A stretch of DNA of 64,000 bases. Source: Paraphysomonas bandaiensis (Eukaryota > Chrysophyceae). Every line of letters starts with the position of its first letter. Position 1 is the first letter of the stretch. The position numbers were made by a program, and so were the translations under genes. Location: the NCBI GenBank assembly GCA_965644295.1, contig CBFFRP010000276.1, forward strand, positions 62,001-126,000, written 5' to 3'. Below the pieces are notes generated by a model. The model had not been told where the DNA came from and did no database searches. It saw only the letters and a list, made by a program, of their open reading frames with translations. Shown here one piece after another: positions 37,110 through 49,900 of the stretch.

Positions 37110-38159
37110 TACTATTCAATCTATGTGTTTTTTTTATATAGAAGAGATGCATGTATGGATGCTTCTATCTTCTATCTTCCTGTCATATGGTATGTCCTTC
37201 TATACAGCATTCGTCCATACCTTCTGCTGTATAATCTGCTGTATATACAATAGCAAGATGCCATATTCCACATATGCATACACATACTTTGGTAGACGTA
37301 TACCGCCCGTATAGCTACACTCTACTTCGTCCACTCTACATTCGCTTATTATGGTGGACGGTGTACTATAGACGTACGTATAGTGAGAGGTACTACTGTA
37401 CACAGTATGACCCTGTTTGTCTCAATTGTCGTCCAATTACCTCCGACTGCCTGTCAGTCGAGTTCCTCGAATAGTATGATGATGTTCTGTGTGTTTATAG
37501 ACATATTCTAAGATAACACTCATCAATGACACCATCTTAATTCCTATATGTTTGTTTTATCTGATTCATTGTGATAACAACAGATTCTTATCTTATAAAT
37601 GTATCAAAGACAATAAGTTTGGAGACTTAAAATTCAATATCTGCAAAGAAATAGTTAATACACTGTCGTTTTCAGTGATCGTTGCAGTGTAGAGCGACTT
37701 GAGCATGTAATCGAAAGCAGATTGCCCTTTATGTTGTTCGTAAAGCTAACTTCCTGCGATTATACTAAACTTCGAACATGCATCATGTCAGTATAGGGAC
37801 CTGATCCTTACATTGTCTAATTTGTAACACATGGATTACTGGTAGTGTCCTGACTTTGCTGGACACCATTTTTGCACGCAACGCAGCCGGTAGATGACCA
37901 TAGGTGTCAAAATATATCAAGAAGCTCGTTGTCCCGGAAAGACTGGGACGATAGAAAAAGTATCAATGATCCTTTTATTTTTCACACAAAATATTTGAGA
38001 CAGTACTCAGACAAGTCGGAGCTTAGTATGTAATGCACAATTTATATACGGGAGTAGCCTCCGAAAAGTGCTAGTGGACTGAAGTAAAACTTATCAATAG
38101 AGAACACAGGAGTTCAAGGACTACCTCAATTCAAGAAGTTAAAAAGCATCCAATCATTC
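37110..38159. other. Intergenic region without recognised genes
   Basis: Rich in CTGTATA/GTATAC words at 37200-37400, otherwise AT-rich. No ORF with recognisable domain content. Confidence 0.5.
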
Positions 38160-38167
38160 AAAACATC

Positions 38168-38448
38168 GGGATTTATTATTCAACCTAGTCAATTTGGTGT
38201 AATTTCCTAGTCACACCATAATTGTTGTAAAAACCTAGTCAAGTAGTTGAAAAATCTAGTAATTTAATTATTTATATTTTTTTAGTTTACAATGACTAGA
38301 TTGACTAGGTGTTTTAGGGTATTCACCTAGTAGTCAAAAATAGTAATTGATTAGGTTGAATCATTTATTACTTTGACTAGGTATTTACACCAAAAATAGT
38401 GTGACTAGGAAATTACATCAATTTGACTAGGTTGAATAATATTTCCCA
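38168..38448. mobile_element. MITE, hAT-type, with long terminal inverted repeats
   Basis: The left end GGGATTTATTATTCAACCTA and the right end TAGGTTGAATAATATTTCCC are inverted and the similarity extends about 60-100 bp inwards (CTAGTCAA, GTGTAATTTCCTAGTCACAC). It is flanked by AAAACATC at 38160-38167 and 38449-38456, an 8-bp target-site duplication as expected for hAT elements. It has no coding capacity (~281 bp). A solo end occurs at about 49013-49046. Confidence 0.8.
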
Positions 38449-38774
38449 AAAACATCTAGCCAGTATATGTAAAAGAACAAGAAGCGTTGAAACATATATA
38501 CAGCTAAGTTTTATTTGATGCCGTACTTGGTAATTGTAATTTCTGCTATCGTAACATATTACTCTAAAATCTAAAATAGTTCCTTGTAAGAACGTTTGAA
38601 GTATTTGTAGATGTAGAAGCGACTATGCTTACGGATTAATACCCTTCAATAGTATACGGATTGACGGTTTTCATATCGGTAAGTGATTAATGTCGTGTAG
38701 TAGGCAATACTCCTTCGTATTACTTATGACAAAATCTTAATTTAGATACAGCACTTGATTCTATAATTTAGTCA

Positions 38775-39586
38775 CTACGCTAGTTTCACTGCAACAAATG
38801 TATTAACATAAGAATACCTTGACAGGACAATGAACAGCCGTCTGTACCACACAAACTGTGAAGCATGTGCACACATAGACCTATAAGTCGTCAGATGACT
38901 GTTGTTAATAACTACAAACTCCTCAAATACTAATGAACACAAAATATCAAGAGGGCCTAAAAACTTTCTGAAAATGTTTGTGGAAATAAGTTTTACACAC
39001 TGTATGTTGAAATCGAACTTTCTGTATATAGAAACGGCTTGAACAACTCCCCTGGACGTCGCAATATGGTTGGGATGACCTGACACACCACTCTCATCAA
39101 AGGTTACCACCTGTACACATAGGACACGTCAGAGATTAGTTTTTCCAATATATATAGTAAATACAGTACATCTCAATATAGTAACAAGAATGCACTATTA
39201 ACTATACGCCTACAATATATACACAAGGCATGTGTCTATACCAGATCCGGCTCAACGTCTTTCAAGATGTCCAACACAGTCTCAGAAACAACACTAATTG
39301 GCCATGATATGCTCATACTATCTTGTAAAAGAGGATGATCTACTACATACACATCTTCAGTTCGTATTCCATACAAATGTGCGGAATGTAACAACTCTTG
39401 TTTTCTTCTTTCACCTAAACCTTCAAAATTACCAGTTGATAAACAAAGTAATGATATTGTACAAGATGAAGGAAAAGAATTTAAAATTGGTGAAAAAAAC
39501 ATCGCTTCATCATCAGGATGTGCGATTATAAGAAGAATATTTCTATTCTTCTCAATTCTGTTATTTTTATTAGATTTCATCCACAT
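38775..39586 (-). CDS. PIG-L N-acetylglucosaminyl-phosphatidylinositol de-N-acetylase
   Basis: Two exons, 39586-39242 and 39110-38775, phase 0. The zinc/catalytic signature AHPDDE is at residues 22-27. The second metal-binding motif HPNH follows the splice (FDESGVSGHPNHIATS). The protein is about 225 residues, normal for PIG-L. By family knowledge it removes the acetyl group from GlcNAc-PI in the second step of GPI-anchor synthesis at the ER. I see no clear N-terminal membrane helix: the N-terminus is polar (MWMKSNKNNRIEKNRN), unlike mammalian PIG-L. Confidence 0.9.
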
Positions 39587-39753
39587 TTTTATATATATTA
39601 TGAGTTGATAAAGAGATTCTATCTTAGTATACTCTGTTTACACCACTATCATATAGAGGAAATGACAATATATACAGATTGTGTGATCATATTGTCTGAT
39701 AATAAGTATGTAAGGTATGCAGAGGAGGGTACGTGAGTATCCTGTACAGTATC

Positions 39754-39875
39754 AGCATCCTTTGTATATTTTTGTTCAAAGATGCCTCAAATATTGAGAT
39801 AACAATTATCTGTATTCCAGCCGTAGTTGTATATCAGTAATATAGAGTATATTTGATTCAATTTATTTCCGAAAA
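39754..39875 (-). repeat. Dispersed ~125-bp element, copy C (divergent intergenic)
   Basis: Inverted orientation: GCATCCTTTGTATATTTTTG at the left and ATTTATTTCCGAAAA at the right. It lies between divergent PIG-L and PAT1. Confidence 0.75.
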
Positions 39876-40253
39876 CATTATATGCATGCGCATATCACAG
39901 CACGTAACTTTAAGACCCTATATACGGATGCAGTCTGCAGTATACAGCAGTATACCAGGATACTTCTCCCTCATATACGGATATGGTATGCATGTATCAG
40001 TGCATAGGTCCAGATGTACAGGTATATAAATACTCCTCCTATACGTACATATATGACTATACGTACATTCGTAGTACTAAAACACTCTTATGGAGTGTGC
40101 ATGCATATAAGAGTTAGCTACCTCTCACTCATAGTTACATTACTCATATATATATATATATACACTGAATAACTACATAATTTAAATAATATTTCACAAA
40201 TTCAGTGTATTTACAATAATTTAATTACTCTATCTATCAAACTACTTAATCCA

Positions 40254-43200
40254 ATGAACGATAATAACGGTACGTACATACATACATACATACATACATA
40301 ATCATATATATACAGATACATTCAACCCTCCACCAGGATTATCAAATAATCTTCCAGCATTTTTTCAAACTCCTGGTATTACAGTATTAGATGAATTAGA
40401 AGGGATGGCTTTAGGTGGGAATATGGATGATGGTATTGCTGATGATGATGATAATAATATGGAAACATTTGGAGATTCAAATGAAATATATACGGGTACA
40501 GAAACTCTTCCAGATTTTTTTTCTAAAACAACAATATCATCATCTGAAGAAATTTATTCTATTACCGATATGCCTCCTCCTGGTATGCCTCCATTGGATC
40601 AACAACCGGTACTTCCCTCAGGTGCAAAGGTGTTGGATTCAAATATGAAGGAAGTAGCCGTTTCTTCGAACAATACTTCAGCTGATGAGGATAGTTCAAA
40701 GCAGCCTCCTGCTGCCCCTCGCATGCCAATCGAAGGGCCAAAGCTTCTTCCCTGTCCACCGGGATATGTCCCTCCTCCTCAATCACTCGCTAGCTTATCT
40801 ACTCCTGGCGCTGGAGCTACTTGGCACTATGGTTATCTTCCTAGAGCTATAAGAGGTCCAATGATGCAGCATCAGTATAGTGCTCCAAATAGGTCTCGGA
40901 ATATGCCTAGAAATGCACCTCAAGGGCAGCAGCGTGGTAATGGTAATCGACAACAATCGCAATATAGGGAACAGAATTCCCACGGAAGCAGTGGTAAGGA
41001 TGTCGTACCAGACATGAGTGTTCCAGCTACCGGTATTGCACCTGGCCTTAGTTTTCCTGTCGTAAATACCCCCCCTGGTTTACCCCAAGTTCAACCGCAT
41101 CATCATGCAAACAGGGCTCCGCCGAGTCATATGCCAGGTCGCGGAGGGAATAGATTTATCCCACCACAGCAGCAGTTTGGCCGAAATTTGCCAACAGGAG
41201 AAATGATGAAAGCCTCCGATGTCAAGTGAGGGCTGTTGTACTGTTGTGCTTATGTTGTGTTTCACATGCAATACTGTACATTGAAATATACCAATGTTGC
41301 ATACACTTCAGTTCTGTTGCGTTTACTTACTTATATAGGTTTGTGGTTTCAAAAGTACTCCAATTGACGGAGACACAGGATCCGTACAACGACGACTTTT
41401 ATTACATTCAGGTCCTGCTTTCATTGAAATATAATATCGTAGTCGTCTTCCCAGCGTATGATTACATTTTTGCGATATATCTATCTAAAAATGTGTATCA
41501 CTGATTTTTGTTTACATCTATTTAATTTTCTGGTTTAGACCACTATAAAGAAACATGAAAAGCGAGTTCGTGAGGCTCTTGACTGCAATATGCCACCCCC
41601 TCCTCCACTTCCGGTGATCCCATATAACGTCTGACATGAACACTCTGTAATACTCTGTATCTGCTACAGATACCACTCCCCACTTGGACAGAGACCAGAG
41701 AGCGTGTTAAGGCTGAGATTGATGCCACCAGGAATAGGATAGAGAACAATTCCAGACTTTGGGAGTCTCAAGAAAAGGTCATATCCAGAGCTCTATGTTG
41801 TAGATGCTCGTATGAGGGTCACCGATGCTGTCACACGAACATTTTGTCACTTTCTTGAATCTCTTTTTCTGTGTAAAATTTACTTACTGCTTTACTTGGG
41901 CGATTTGCTCAATATGTGATACACCTGGAAAATATGTCACTTCGCCTATGTTGTAGGTCCTCGGTCACACCGTTAGGTCAGATGTGTCGAAACCTAGGGC
42001 TGTGTTGGACCTTTCCACAGCCGAAGAACGGCTAGCACGATGTGTACCTCCAGGTTTGATTTATAAAATCTTTGGATGTACTTGTTTTTGCCGTGTTGGT
42101 CTTTGTATGCCAATCCTCCGAGTTTATATACATCGAATTTTTTTTATGGCTGCTCCCTTAACGAAGTCTTACAGATGCAGACCCTTCTGCCCCGTCACTT
42201 TTCGGGGATGTGGATCCTCTTGCCCCAAATGCACATGAACTGTACGATGCAGGTGAGTACTTCTTCTGTATTTGTTGTAATATACAAAAGATTTTTGTGA
42301 AATTGTTTGATTTAGTGGTATTGTCGTTGCTTATTACGCTTTTTGCACTCTATATAAGGCATCTTCTATGCTTATTTTTATATTACTGTTCAACAGGAGG
42401 TGGTTGTGAGGATGACGATGAGGATAGGGTGAACCCCTTTACGACTGTTCTATGGAATATGCGCATGGCAGCGAACAGAGGATTTACAGCACTGTATACA
42501 GCACAGGTGTTAATTTACCATATATACCACTCGCGTATCTGTTTAAATGGGCAATATATATTGCGTTCTAACATGAATGCAAATAATGTATTTATTGTCC
42601 TAATGAATCCGACACAGGAATTGCATCAACTTCTTATGACCCCTTTAGTTGCCTCCAATCCTATGGTTCGAAATGAGATATTGGCGAATGCCCAAAAGTC
42701 TCTTGCTTTACTTTCGAAATGCCTCGGAATTAAGGTCCATAAACCGAGCAGTGAGATTGATCCGAACTCTCTTCCTGTAATTATATTGGACGGTGCTCTA
42801 GTAGCGGCATTGCTGCAAACTGTAAAAGGCAAAAAACTCATTGCACGCGGATTGCCCATTATTCCCGCGGATGAAAGGTACTAATATATGTGCGCCAAAT
42901 GTATACTATGTTATCTTCACGTGCGTATATTACGGTGTTAAACATATACTATTGTAGGTGGACTTTATTGCCTGTGATAGTAGCCAGGATACTGCAGAAG
43001 GATCCCTCTGAGCAATCTCCAGAGGATGCCGCAGTTGAAACCACCTTGTTGTGTACACTTATTCGGGTACGTTCATGCTATGTTCGCGTGGTGGATGAAC
43101 TCTTCTCATCGTATCCTTTTGTAGTTCATTGAATTTGAACATCAGTCTATCACCGAACGGCAACAGCATTTTCAAGCTAATCATGCCCTAGATCACACAG

Positions 43201-43433
43201 AGTCTTTGGTGATGCTCTTGAGCCATCTTAGACAATGTATCAAATCTGTAATGGTATCACAAATGGAGAAAAGTCAGCTTCGAAAGGCCTTGAAATCAAG
43301 TCGTAAACGAGCAGAAGTCATGAATATCACCCTCAGACTTGGGAACAAAATAACTGAAGTCATTGACGACGAGTCGAAAAAGGTTGATTGGTGGCAGATG
43401 CGAGATGCCTTTATGCTAATGTTGGAAAACTAA
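40254..43433 (+). CDS. PAT1 family mRNA decapping activator
   Basis: A tiny first exon (40254-40269, MNDNN) is followed by 40316-41228 and at least seven further exons. The long N-terminal exon is Pro/Gln/Asn-rich and disordered, as in Pat1. The next exons carry the signature LQLTETQDPYNDDFYYIQ, then VLGHTVRSDVSKPRAVLDL. The C-terminal alpha-helical region includes PVIILDGALVAALLQTVKGKKLIARGLPII and ends ...WWQMRDAFMLMLEN. Pat1 bridges Lsm1-7, Dcp2 and Dhh1 in P-bodies. Introns are many and short, several with T-rich ends. Exon limits between 41900 and 43130 are estimates. Confidence 0.82.
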
Positions 43434-44149
43434 TGGCAAAGAGTTCGATGCTACTTTTCAGTAACACTTATTTGAATAGCGAACTAAGAGGTGCAGTCGT
43501 AAAAATATCTGTAGTGGGACGGGAAAAAATATGAGCCTGGTGTTGTACAAGATTGAAGGGGTAGTAATTGAGCATTGCAGCTTAACAGTGCAGTGTATGA
43601 TTATTAACTTTTTATTAATCTAATCATAATATGTACTGGAATGGAAATATTAACCAGCCACCTATTTTACTACTATAAAGTGTAGTATACTGGAAACGTA
43701 TTTTCCCGTGGATATTGTAGTGCTATATCGGCGAGCTTTACAGCTATACCGAGGTTGTCATAATACATCTCGCAAGGTTGAACTTTGGGATGATAAAATC
43801 GTAACATCATATAAATATATATCTTATATCGTTTCTGGAATTCGAATATCCACTAATAAAACAGTGTTCCAGAAGCCAAGGCTTTCTGATGATGTAACTG
43901 GTTAACTAGTCTTATAATTTAATTCTAGATCATATCGGTATAGTTTCTTTAACTCAAATACACACACAAAACAACGACGAAATACTACTGTATGTTTTGG
44001 GGATATATATTTTGATTAAACATATGTTGATAGTGACCTATTCTATTCGCCTATCATACTCTAAATAGTTTTCTTCTGCGTTGTATTTCTACCTACGTAA
44101 CTTATTTTTGCGTTGGCATATCACTGCATTACATAATGAGATATCATAC
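43434..44149. other. Convergent intergenic spacer
   Basis: About 700 bp between the PAT1 and Myb 3' ends. Only short ORFs without recognisable content. Confidence 0.5.
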
Positions 44150-45776
44150 CTACACCGTGTCTGTTGCTGTAACAACGGTCGCAGCATTGACAGTTGTAAC
44201 ATACCCTTCGTGTGTCTCAAGTTCGCCTTCTGTTGCAGGTCTTCGGGGCCGCGATATGATACGTCTTCGTGAACAGCACTGAACCGGAGTACGAGTACCA
44301 TTGAAATGTTTCGCCACAGCAACCCAATCCACATTACCGTCATTCCGCACACATTCCTCAGACACTTTCAGCAACAGTTCATCCTAACGCAGACGTAAGA
44401 GTTAAGAAAAATAACATACAAAATAAATACAACACGTTCTATACGTCAATATTGCCGCACCTCATGTGGCTCAAACGGAGTAGTCAAGTGCCCAGAGTCC
44501 ATATAGCGCAGTGTTTTGGACCACCTTAATCTGTGCAAATATCATCGAAATGCTACATTTTTGCATGCAAAATATAATGTAGTACGATCCCGCACAACAT
44601 TGCATTGTATAATTCAGATTGCGTACCTGCATTGCTCTGGAGATCTAGTCTTTCCCATTAGTTCAGACACCTTAATCCAATCCAGTCCACCTCTCGGTCC
44701 TTTTCCATCGCATTCTGCAACTGCAGATCGCAACACTTCATCCTATATATCAACAAACACTAAATGCTTGTGCAGATACATGTCGCATATATACCTCTTC
44801 GGCAGTGAATTTCGATGTTTTCACAGGTTCAGTGCAATGTTTAAGGAAGCAATTCCAGCGTTCCAAGCACTGGCGTCGATTAAGCTCACCTCCCATAGCC
44901 TCTAAAACCTAATAGGTAAAAATGAAATGCAGACATCGACGACACCAGAATATTAACCAAAACTACACACAGGACACCAACAAAAGAAAACTATTTAAAA
45001 GGTGCCACAAATTAAAGAAGTGTTTTGCTCAAACGAATAAAAACTATAGAAAGCAACGAACCTTCTTCCATTTGACCTTGTCGTCGATAGTGTTTGCTTC
45101 AACAGCCGCCCTGAGACGATTGTCCTGTTGATACAAAAGTGTGAGACAGGTGAAAACAGAATATCTGTGGTAATTCTACTCTGTTGCCACTATTATAGTG
45201 GCAACTCCTGCAGAAACGAAATATTTCGCCAATCACAACATAACGTTACTACGTGCACAAGATATATATGCTATACGCAGCAAAATAGTGAACATGTCTT
45301 ACCATATCTTGTGTCCACAGCTTTCGCTTTTTTGGGTTCCTCTTTTCTGCACTACCAGGCCCAGCTAGCAACTAAATACACAGAAACATATTACCAAATA
45401 GATATCTCACATAGAGGTCACGTGGTAATAATATGATTGAAATAACAATATAAGAACATATAATGACCTGATGAGAACTAGATTCTGTTGCTAATATACT
45501 CCCTTCTTTTAATGTAGTTGTTATATCAGATTCTGAATTGTTATTCGTATCTATTACAGGAATTGATTGAATTGCTTTCGAACATTCCAATGCAGCTAAT
45601 AAATGTTTATGTTGTTCTTTTATTGTTGTTAATTCATGTAAATATTTTGCTGCAATAGTTTCAGTATGAATTAATTTTTGTTTCACTTTATTTAATTCAT
45701 TTTCAATATCTTCCATTCTTTGTTTATTATGATCATGTATATCCATATTGATATGATCATTCATTGAATTCTCCAT
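44150..45776 (-). CDS. Myb/SANT three-repeat DNA-binding protein
   Basis: Starts with a coiled coil (MENSMNDHINMD... MEDIENELNKVKQKL), then about seven short exons. Repeat 1: KRKLWTQDMDNRLRAAVEA...KVKWKKVLEAMGGELNRRQCLERW. Repeat 2: SKFTAEEDEVLRSAVAECD...LDWIKVSELMGKTRSPEQCRLRW. Repeat 3: DELLLKVSEEC...VDWVAVAKHFNGTRTPVQC. The spaced W/F/I residues and helix-turn-helix arrangement are those of Myb repeats. The last two repeats look most canonical. A basic, low-complexity end follows at 44150. It is probably a transcription factor, SNAPC4-like or R2R3-like; I cannot choose. Confidence 0.75.
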
Positions 45777-45889
45777 ATATTATATGAAATAAGAATCCTT
45801 TCCTGATTGAATAAGAAGATAGATATTGATAAGAGAGTATTTTGAAATGAGCGGATGTCTCTTATCCGGGTAATATGAAATGAACCGAT

Positions 45890-45906
45890 ATATATATATA
45901 TATACT
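45890..45906. repeat. (TA)n microsatellite
   Basis: TATATATATATATATA about 115 bp upstream of the Myb gene start. Confidence 0.85.
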
Positions 45907-46067
45907 GTATATGTGTATGGAAGAGTCTGTACGATACACTGATTATAGTAGTATATATACATGTACAGAACTAATCAAAATTTCCGGTTGTTTTTAAATC
46001 GATCCGGTAGTACGTACACACAGAAGATCATGTAACCAGTAGGAATTCCTACTACGAACGTATACTG

Positions 46068-46332
46068 TACATACATACATACATACATACATACATACAT
46101 ACATACATACATACATACATACATACATACATACATACATACATACATACATACATACATACATACATACATACATACATACATACATACGTACATACAT
46201 ACATACATACATACATACATACGTACATACATACATACATACATACGTACATACATACATACATACATACATACATACATACATACATACATACATACAT
46301 ACGTACATACATACATACATACATACGTACAT
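46068..46332. repeat. (CATA)n tetranucleotide microsatellite, ~265 bp
   Basis: About 66 CATA units with occasional CGTA variants (near 46189, 46222, 46245, 46302, 46325). It lies between the divergent Myb and FAD-monooxygenase genes. Long Met-Tyr-Val-Cys ORFs on the minus strand are artefacts. Confidence 0.98.
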
Positions 46333-46437
46333 ATACAAAGATATGGTGAATCATTCGAAGATATGAATCATGGAGTGGGTAGCTCAGTTGAACATTTCCT
46401 AATTCACACTATAAACAATAATTCTTTTTATAACCAT

Positions 46438-47762
46438 ATGTTACTTTCTAATCTTCGTGTAGGTATAATTGGTGGCTCAATATCTGGTCAATTAAATGCA
46501 TACTATCTTATACAGTTAGGTGCCAATGTGACTATCTATGAACGATCCAATACAGATAGTTTTATAGACCGGGGTGTTGGTATAGGTGTACCTACACATA
46601 TTATTAATAAGCTTACATCTGAGGGTATATTAAGTAGTGATATGAAATATCTTCATTGTTCATTTTTTAATCGTATTGTACCAAACAAGATCACACATAC
46701 AGAGTATGGTAATATACTATGGAAACAACCTATACAAGTTGAGTTACTGAGTTGGTCAGAATTATTTCATCAATTATCTTATCATATTCCAAAAAATATT
46801 ATTCAGTTTGATAAAAAAGTGGTATCTGTTGAAATGAATGCAGATCACAAACCAACAATTGAGTTTGCAGATGGAAGCAGACAAGAGTTTGATCTCGTCA
46901 TTGGATCAGATGGTTATCAATCCACAGTACGAAAGTATATTTCTCCTGAATCTAATCTTCAATATGCTGGATATGTTCTTTGGAGAGGATTCTTAACCGA
47001 ATCAGAACTACAGAATTTTACTGCGGATCCTTCAGTTTTCGATGAATTTGCATTCGTGTTTCTTCCTGAGGTTGGAGGCCACCTAGTAATGTACTATGTA
47101 ATCAAGGCAGACGGTCAAAAAGTTCTAACATGGGGCCTATATATTGTCCTCGATCGTGATGAATTCGATGTTGCTATGACAGACAAAAATGGCTGTAAAC
47201 ATTCATATACTGTACCAGCTGGGTGTGTAAATGTCGCAATAGAGGAGAAATGGAAACATATGGCAATGAAAGAGTTACCAGATGTGTTTGGTGCAGTTAT
47301 TGCTGCCACTTCTAACACATTCATTCAAGGCATATTTGACATGGATCTGCCTTCTTTGACAAGGGGGAAGGTTGTTCTTACAGGTGGGTGTTGTTGCTGT
47401 TGAATCATTCACTATTACTTGCTCTTCACTCGTGCAGCTAATATACTACTGCATGGAGTATAGGTGATGCCGGTTTCGTGGCTCGACCTCATACAGTAGC
47501 TGGGTTTGCTAAAGCTTATGAGAATGCCACAGCATTGCTGGCCGCCCTGACTGAGAGCACATCTATTGAAGAAGCACTTCAGAAATACGACTCTTCACAG
47601 ATCGCTACAATGCACCAGGCGATTGTGCTCGGCCGCAACCTAGGAGATGGAACTGTGCTCAATATACCTTGCGAGATAAAGGAGTGGAACGATGAACAGT
47701 GTAAGGAGTGGCTGGGATCGCTCATTAATGTGAGCGGAAAGCTAAATATATACTCAAAATAA
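46438..47762 (+). CDS. FAD-dependent aromatic monooxygenase (2,6-dihydroxypyridine hydroxylase-like)
   Basis: Two exons, 46438-47383 and 47464-47762. The Rossmann dinucleotide motif is VGIIGGSISG, followed by an acidic strand end (VTIYERS). The DG motif is VIGSDGYQSTVRKYI. The GD motif, VVLTGDAGFVARPHTVAGFAKA, is completed exactly by the splice (ACA-G + GT-GAT). All three motifs of group A flavoprotein hydroxylases are therefore present. 'ARPHT' after GDAGFV is typical of the 2,6-dihydroxypyridine 3-monooxygenase subgroup. That family is chiefly bacterial and fungal, so transfer is possible, but the gene has an intron and the local 5' AT bias. An upstream in-frame ATG at 46363 is an alternative start. 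Confidence 0.85.
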
Positions 47763-49010
47763 ATTGTCGATTAGTCTTCTATGAAAGCAGTAATATATTC
47801 TTTAGGACGAGATATATGTTATGCTGTTGAGTAGTGAAGATTTGTGAGTAACTGAAGCTTTTAATACTGTATGAATTCAACGTTCATATTATGGTAACTA
47901 CATCGTCATGCTTGTCCTGTGTACGTATTGAGTATGGTAGGAGGTAAAAGAATAGATCTGAGAATTGCGGTTGAGACACATTACTCCACTTAGTCAAACT
48001 GGTTCCATACCGAAGAGGAACAAGCGTAAATATCTATGTTCTACTATAATGTAAACTGATACCATACACTACTCAGCAGCATAAAATACATGCAGTGAAT
48101 CTCGTCAGCATATGAAGTTACTAATTTTCTTTTTAAAGTCGTGTACTTCAATCTCGTAGAAATTTATGCAAATGGAATGGTCTTAATAGCGTTAACATTT
48201 AGTTATATTTAACCACGGGCAATAAAGAGGCTATATCATCCCGCGCTTAAAATTTTGAAACGAGGGCGTTTTAAATTTAGACAAGGGACGATACTCTTTA
48301 TCCCTAGGTTAAATTGTAGCTTATCACCATGACGTTGAAAAGTTAATATTAGATTGTATAGCGATTTGTAGCATGCTTGCTGTATTAAGAAATAGATATT
48401 CCCTGATTAAAATTAAGAAAACAAATGAGAACTCATATACTTTCAAATTAATGATATGTATACTGTTTGCTTAGGGAGTAGCAATAGTACTAGATCAATA
48501 AACTCCAGGTTTCTATAAGAACTGCTACAACAAATGTACACAGAAGGATACTGAGGGAATAGCAACTGCGAGGTGTTGATATTCGTACATAAGTGTGATG
48601 ATGAATGTGAACAGTAGTAGGCGCAAGAGAAACTTCTTATTGCCTTAATTATTAATTAGCATCATCATCACATTTATATACAATCCGCTTTACCGCTGCT
48701 AGTGCACCTGATCGAATGATGTGTGTATGAGTATGATATGAGGAACACAATATGGCCCAAACCTAAAAGAACTGGGTGTCACTGCTCCTAACCACCTATA
48801 TAGCATCAGATATGGCACTTTATCTCTCCTGAAATATTCTTGAAGTTGTTTGAAGTCCTGACCTCATTACGATCTTATACATCAGTCGAAGGATGGAATA
48901 TAACTTGGAGTGTTTGATAAAATGCTCTGATAGTTGACTCATGATTATAGTTTATCTATAATTGTGTACTACAATGAAAGCACATACATATTATGACTGT
49001 CAATATTATA
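47763..49010. other. Intergenic region, repeat relic
   Basis: 48309-48395 is related to 18425-18512. The rest is AT-rich with no gene I can support. Confidence 0.5.
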
Positions 49011-49012
49011 AT

Positions 49013-49046
49013 GGGAAATATTATTCAACCTAGTCAAATTAGTTGA
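49013..49046. mobile_element. Solo terminal repeat of the 38168 MITE family
   Basis: GGGAAATATTATTCAACCTA followed by GTCAAATTAG nearly matches the terminal inverted repeat of the 38168-38448 element. No second end is nearby, so it is a truncated copy. Confidence 0.65.
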
Positions 49047-49129
49047 ATGCCTATATTTGCCCGGTGATGATATGAGCGCTCTGCCGAGCCCAAATCAGGC
49101 CAAAAAAGAGCTTTTTTAGTTAAAATGGG

Positions 49130-49680
49130 GATATATTTACCTGACGGCACACAGTCTACGGAACCTAGAAACAGCGGTTATTAATCTCCTGCAACCGCTT
49201 TACACTGCAGCGAAGCTTATGCTACAGGATCGCGGTTGTCGCTATATCACCATGTCCAAAAGGCCGCCCAGACTACTCCCGAGACCCCGTCCGAAACGCA
49301 GTCAGTCAAGACAACGTCCGAGAGTCCTTCGACTACTAGGGGTCCAACGAAGACCCCCCACAGCGTCCCCGACTCCAGACACACGTGCACACCTCACAGG
49401 TCCTACCCGACAGAGCACTGGACTGCCCAGACCTCCACAACGCCGACGGCTTCGACAACTCTATCTACACCCGCGGCCCCACAGGAGCACAGTAACACAG
49501 ACTACAAACCCAACTCCTCCTCCCAACAATCCCCACCACTCTCAACCCACACATCTGGAACTAGGTGCACTCAGGACCCTAATCCAGAACGCTGAGCCCC
49601 CTCCAACACCAATGGAGACCCATCCCAAAGGGAGACCCCCAGATCAATAGCGCCGGTGAGTCCACGGACACACGATAAAG
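49130..49680 (+). mobile_element. GC-rich island, probable retroelement/TE relic
   Basis: In an AT-rich genome this ~500 bp is strikingly C-rich. Two overlapping frames are open: an Arg/Pro-rich one at 49219-49650 and a Thr/Ser/Pro-rich one at 49236-49595. Neither has a recognisable domain. CCCAAAGGGAGACCCCCAGATC near 49624 has a counterpart at 54089 (CCTAAGGGAAGGCCACCAGATC). Both are followed by related sequence (49714 and 54309), so this is a dispersed element fragment rather than a host gene. Confidence 0.4.
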
Positions 49681-49710
49681 GCGAATTTCATATCACACAA
49701 AAGAACGGAA

Positions 49711-49900
49711 GTGGTTGCACCTTGGTGCTTGCGGCGACGCACAAGCAGCTTTCGTAGCGTTAAATAGTAGGATAAAAGAGTTTGTATTGATTAGTTACGG
49801 GTAGTGGTCTAACTAGTATGACTAGCATTCTTCTAGCCACTAATTGATGCAAGGTCTCAACGCCTATTGCTAAATAATCAGACATTCACTACTGGGGATA
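49711..49900. repeat. Dispersed repeat, paired with 54306-54495
   Basis: GGTTGCACCTTGGTGCTTGC through CGCCTATTGCTAAATAA matches 54309 onward almost base for base over ~185 bp. A shorter relative (GGTTGCACCATGGTGCTCGC) lies at 53639. Confidence 0.8.

Noticed and set aside
45975-46354. Met-Tyr-Val-Cys ORFs on the minus strand
   Set aside because: Translation of a (CATA)n microsatellite.
49219-49650. Arg/Pro-rich ORF as a host gene
   Set aside because: Two overlapping frames are equally open in C-rich DNA, with no domain, and the region is partly repeated at 54 kb.
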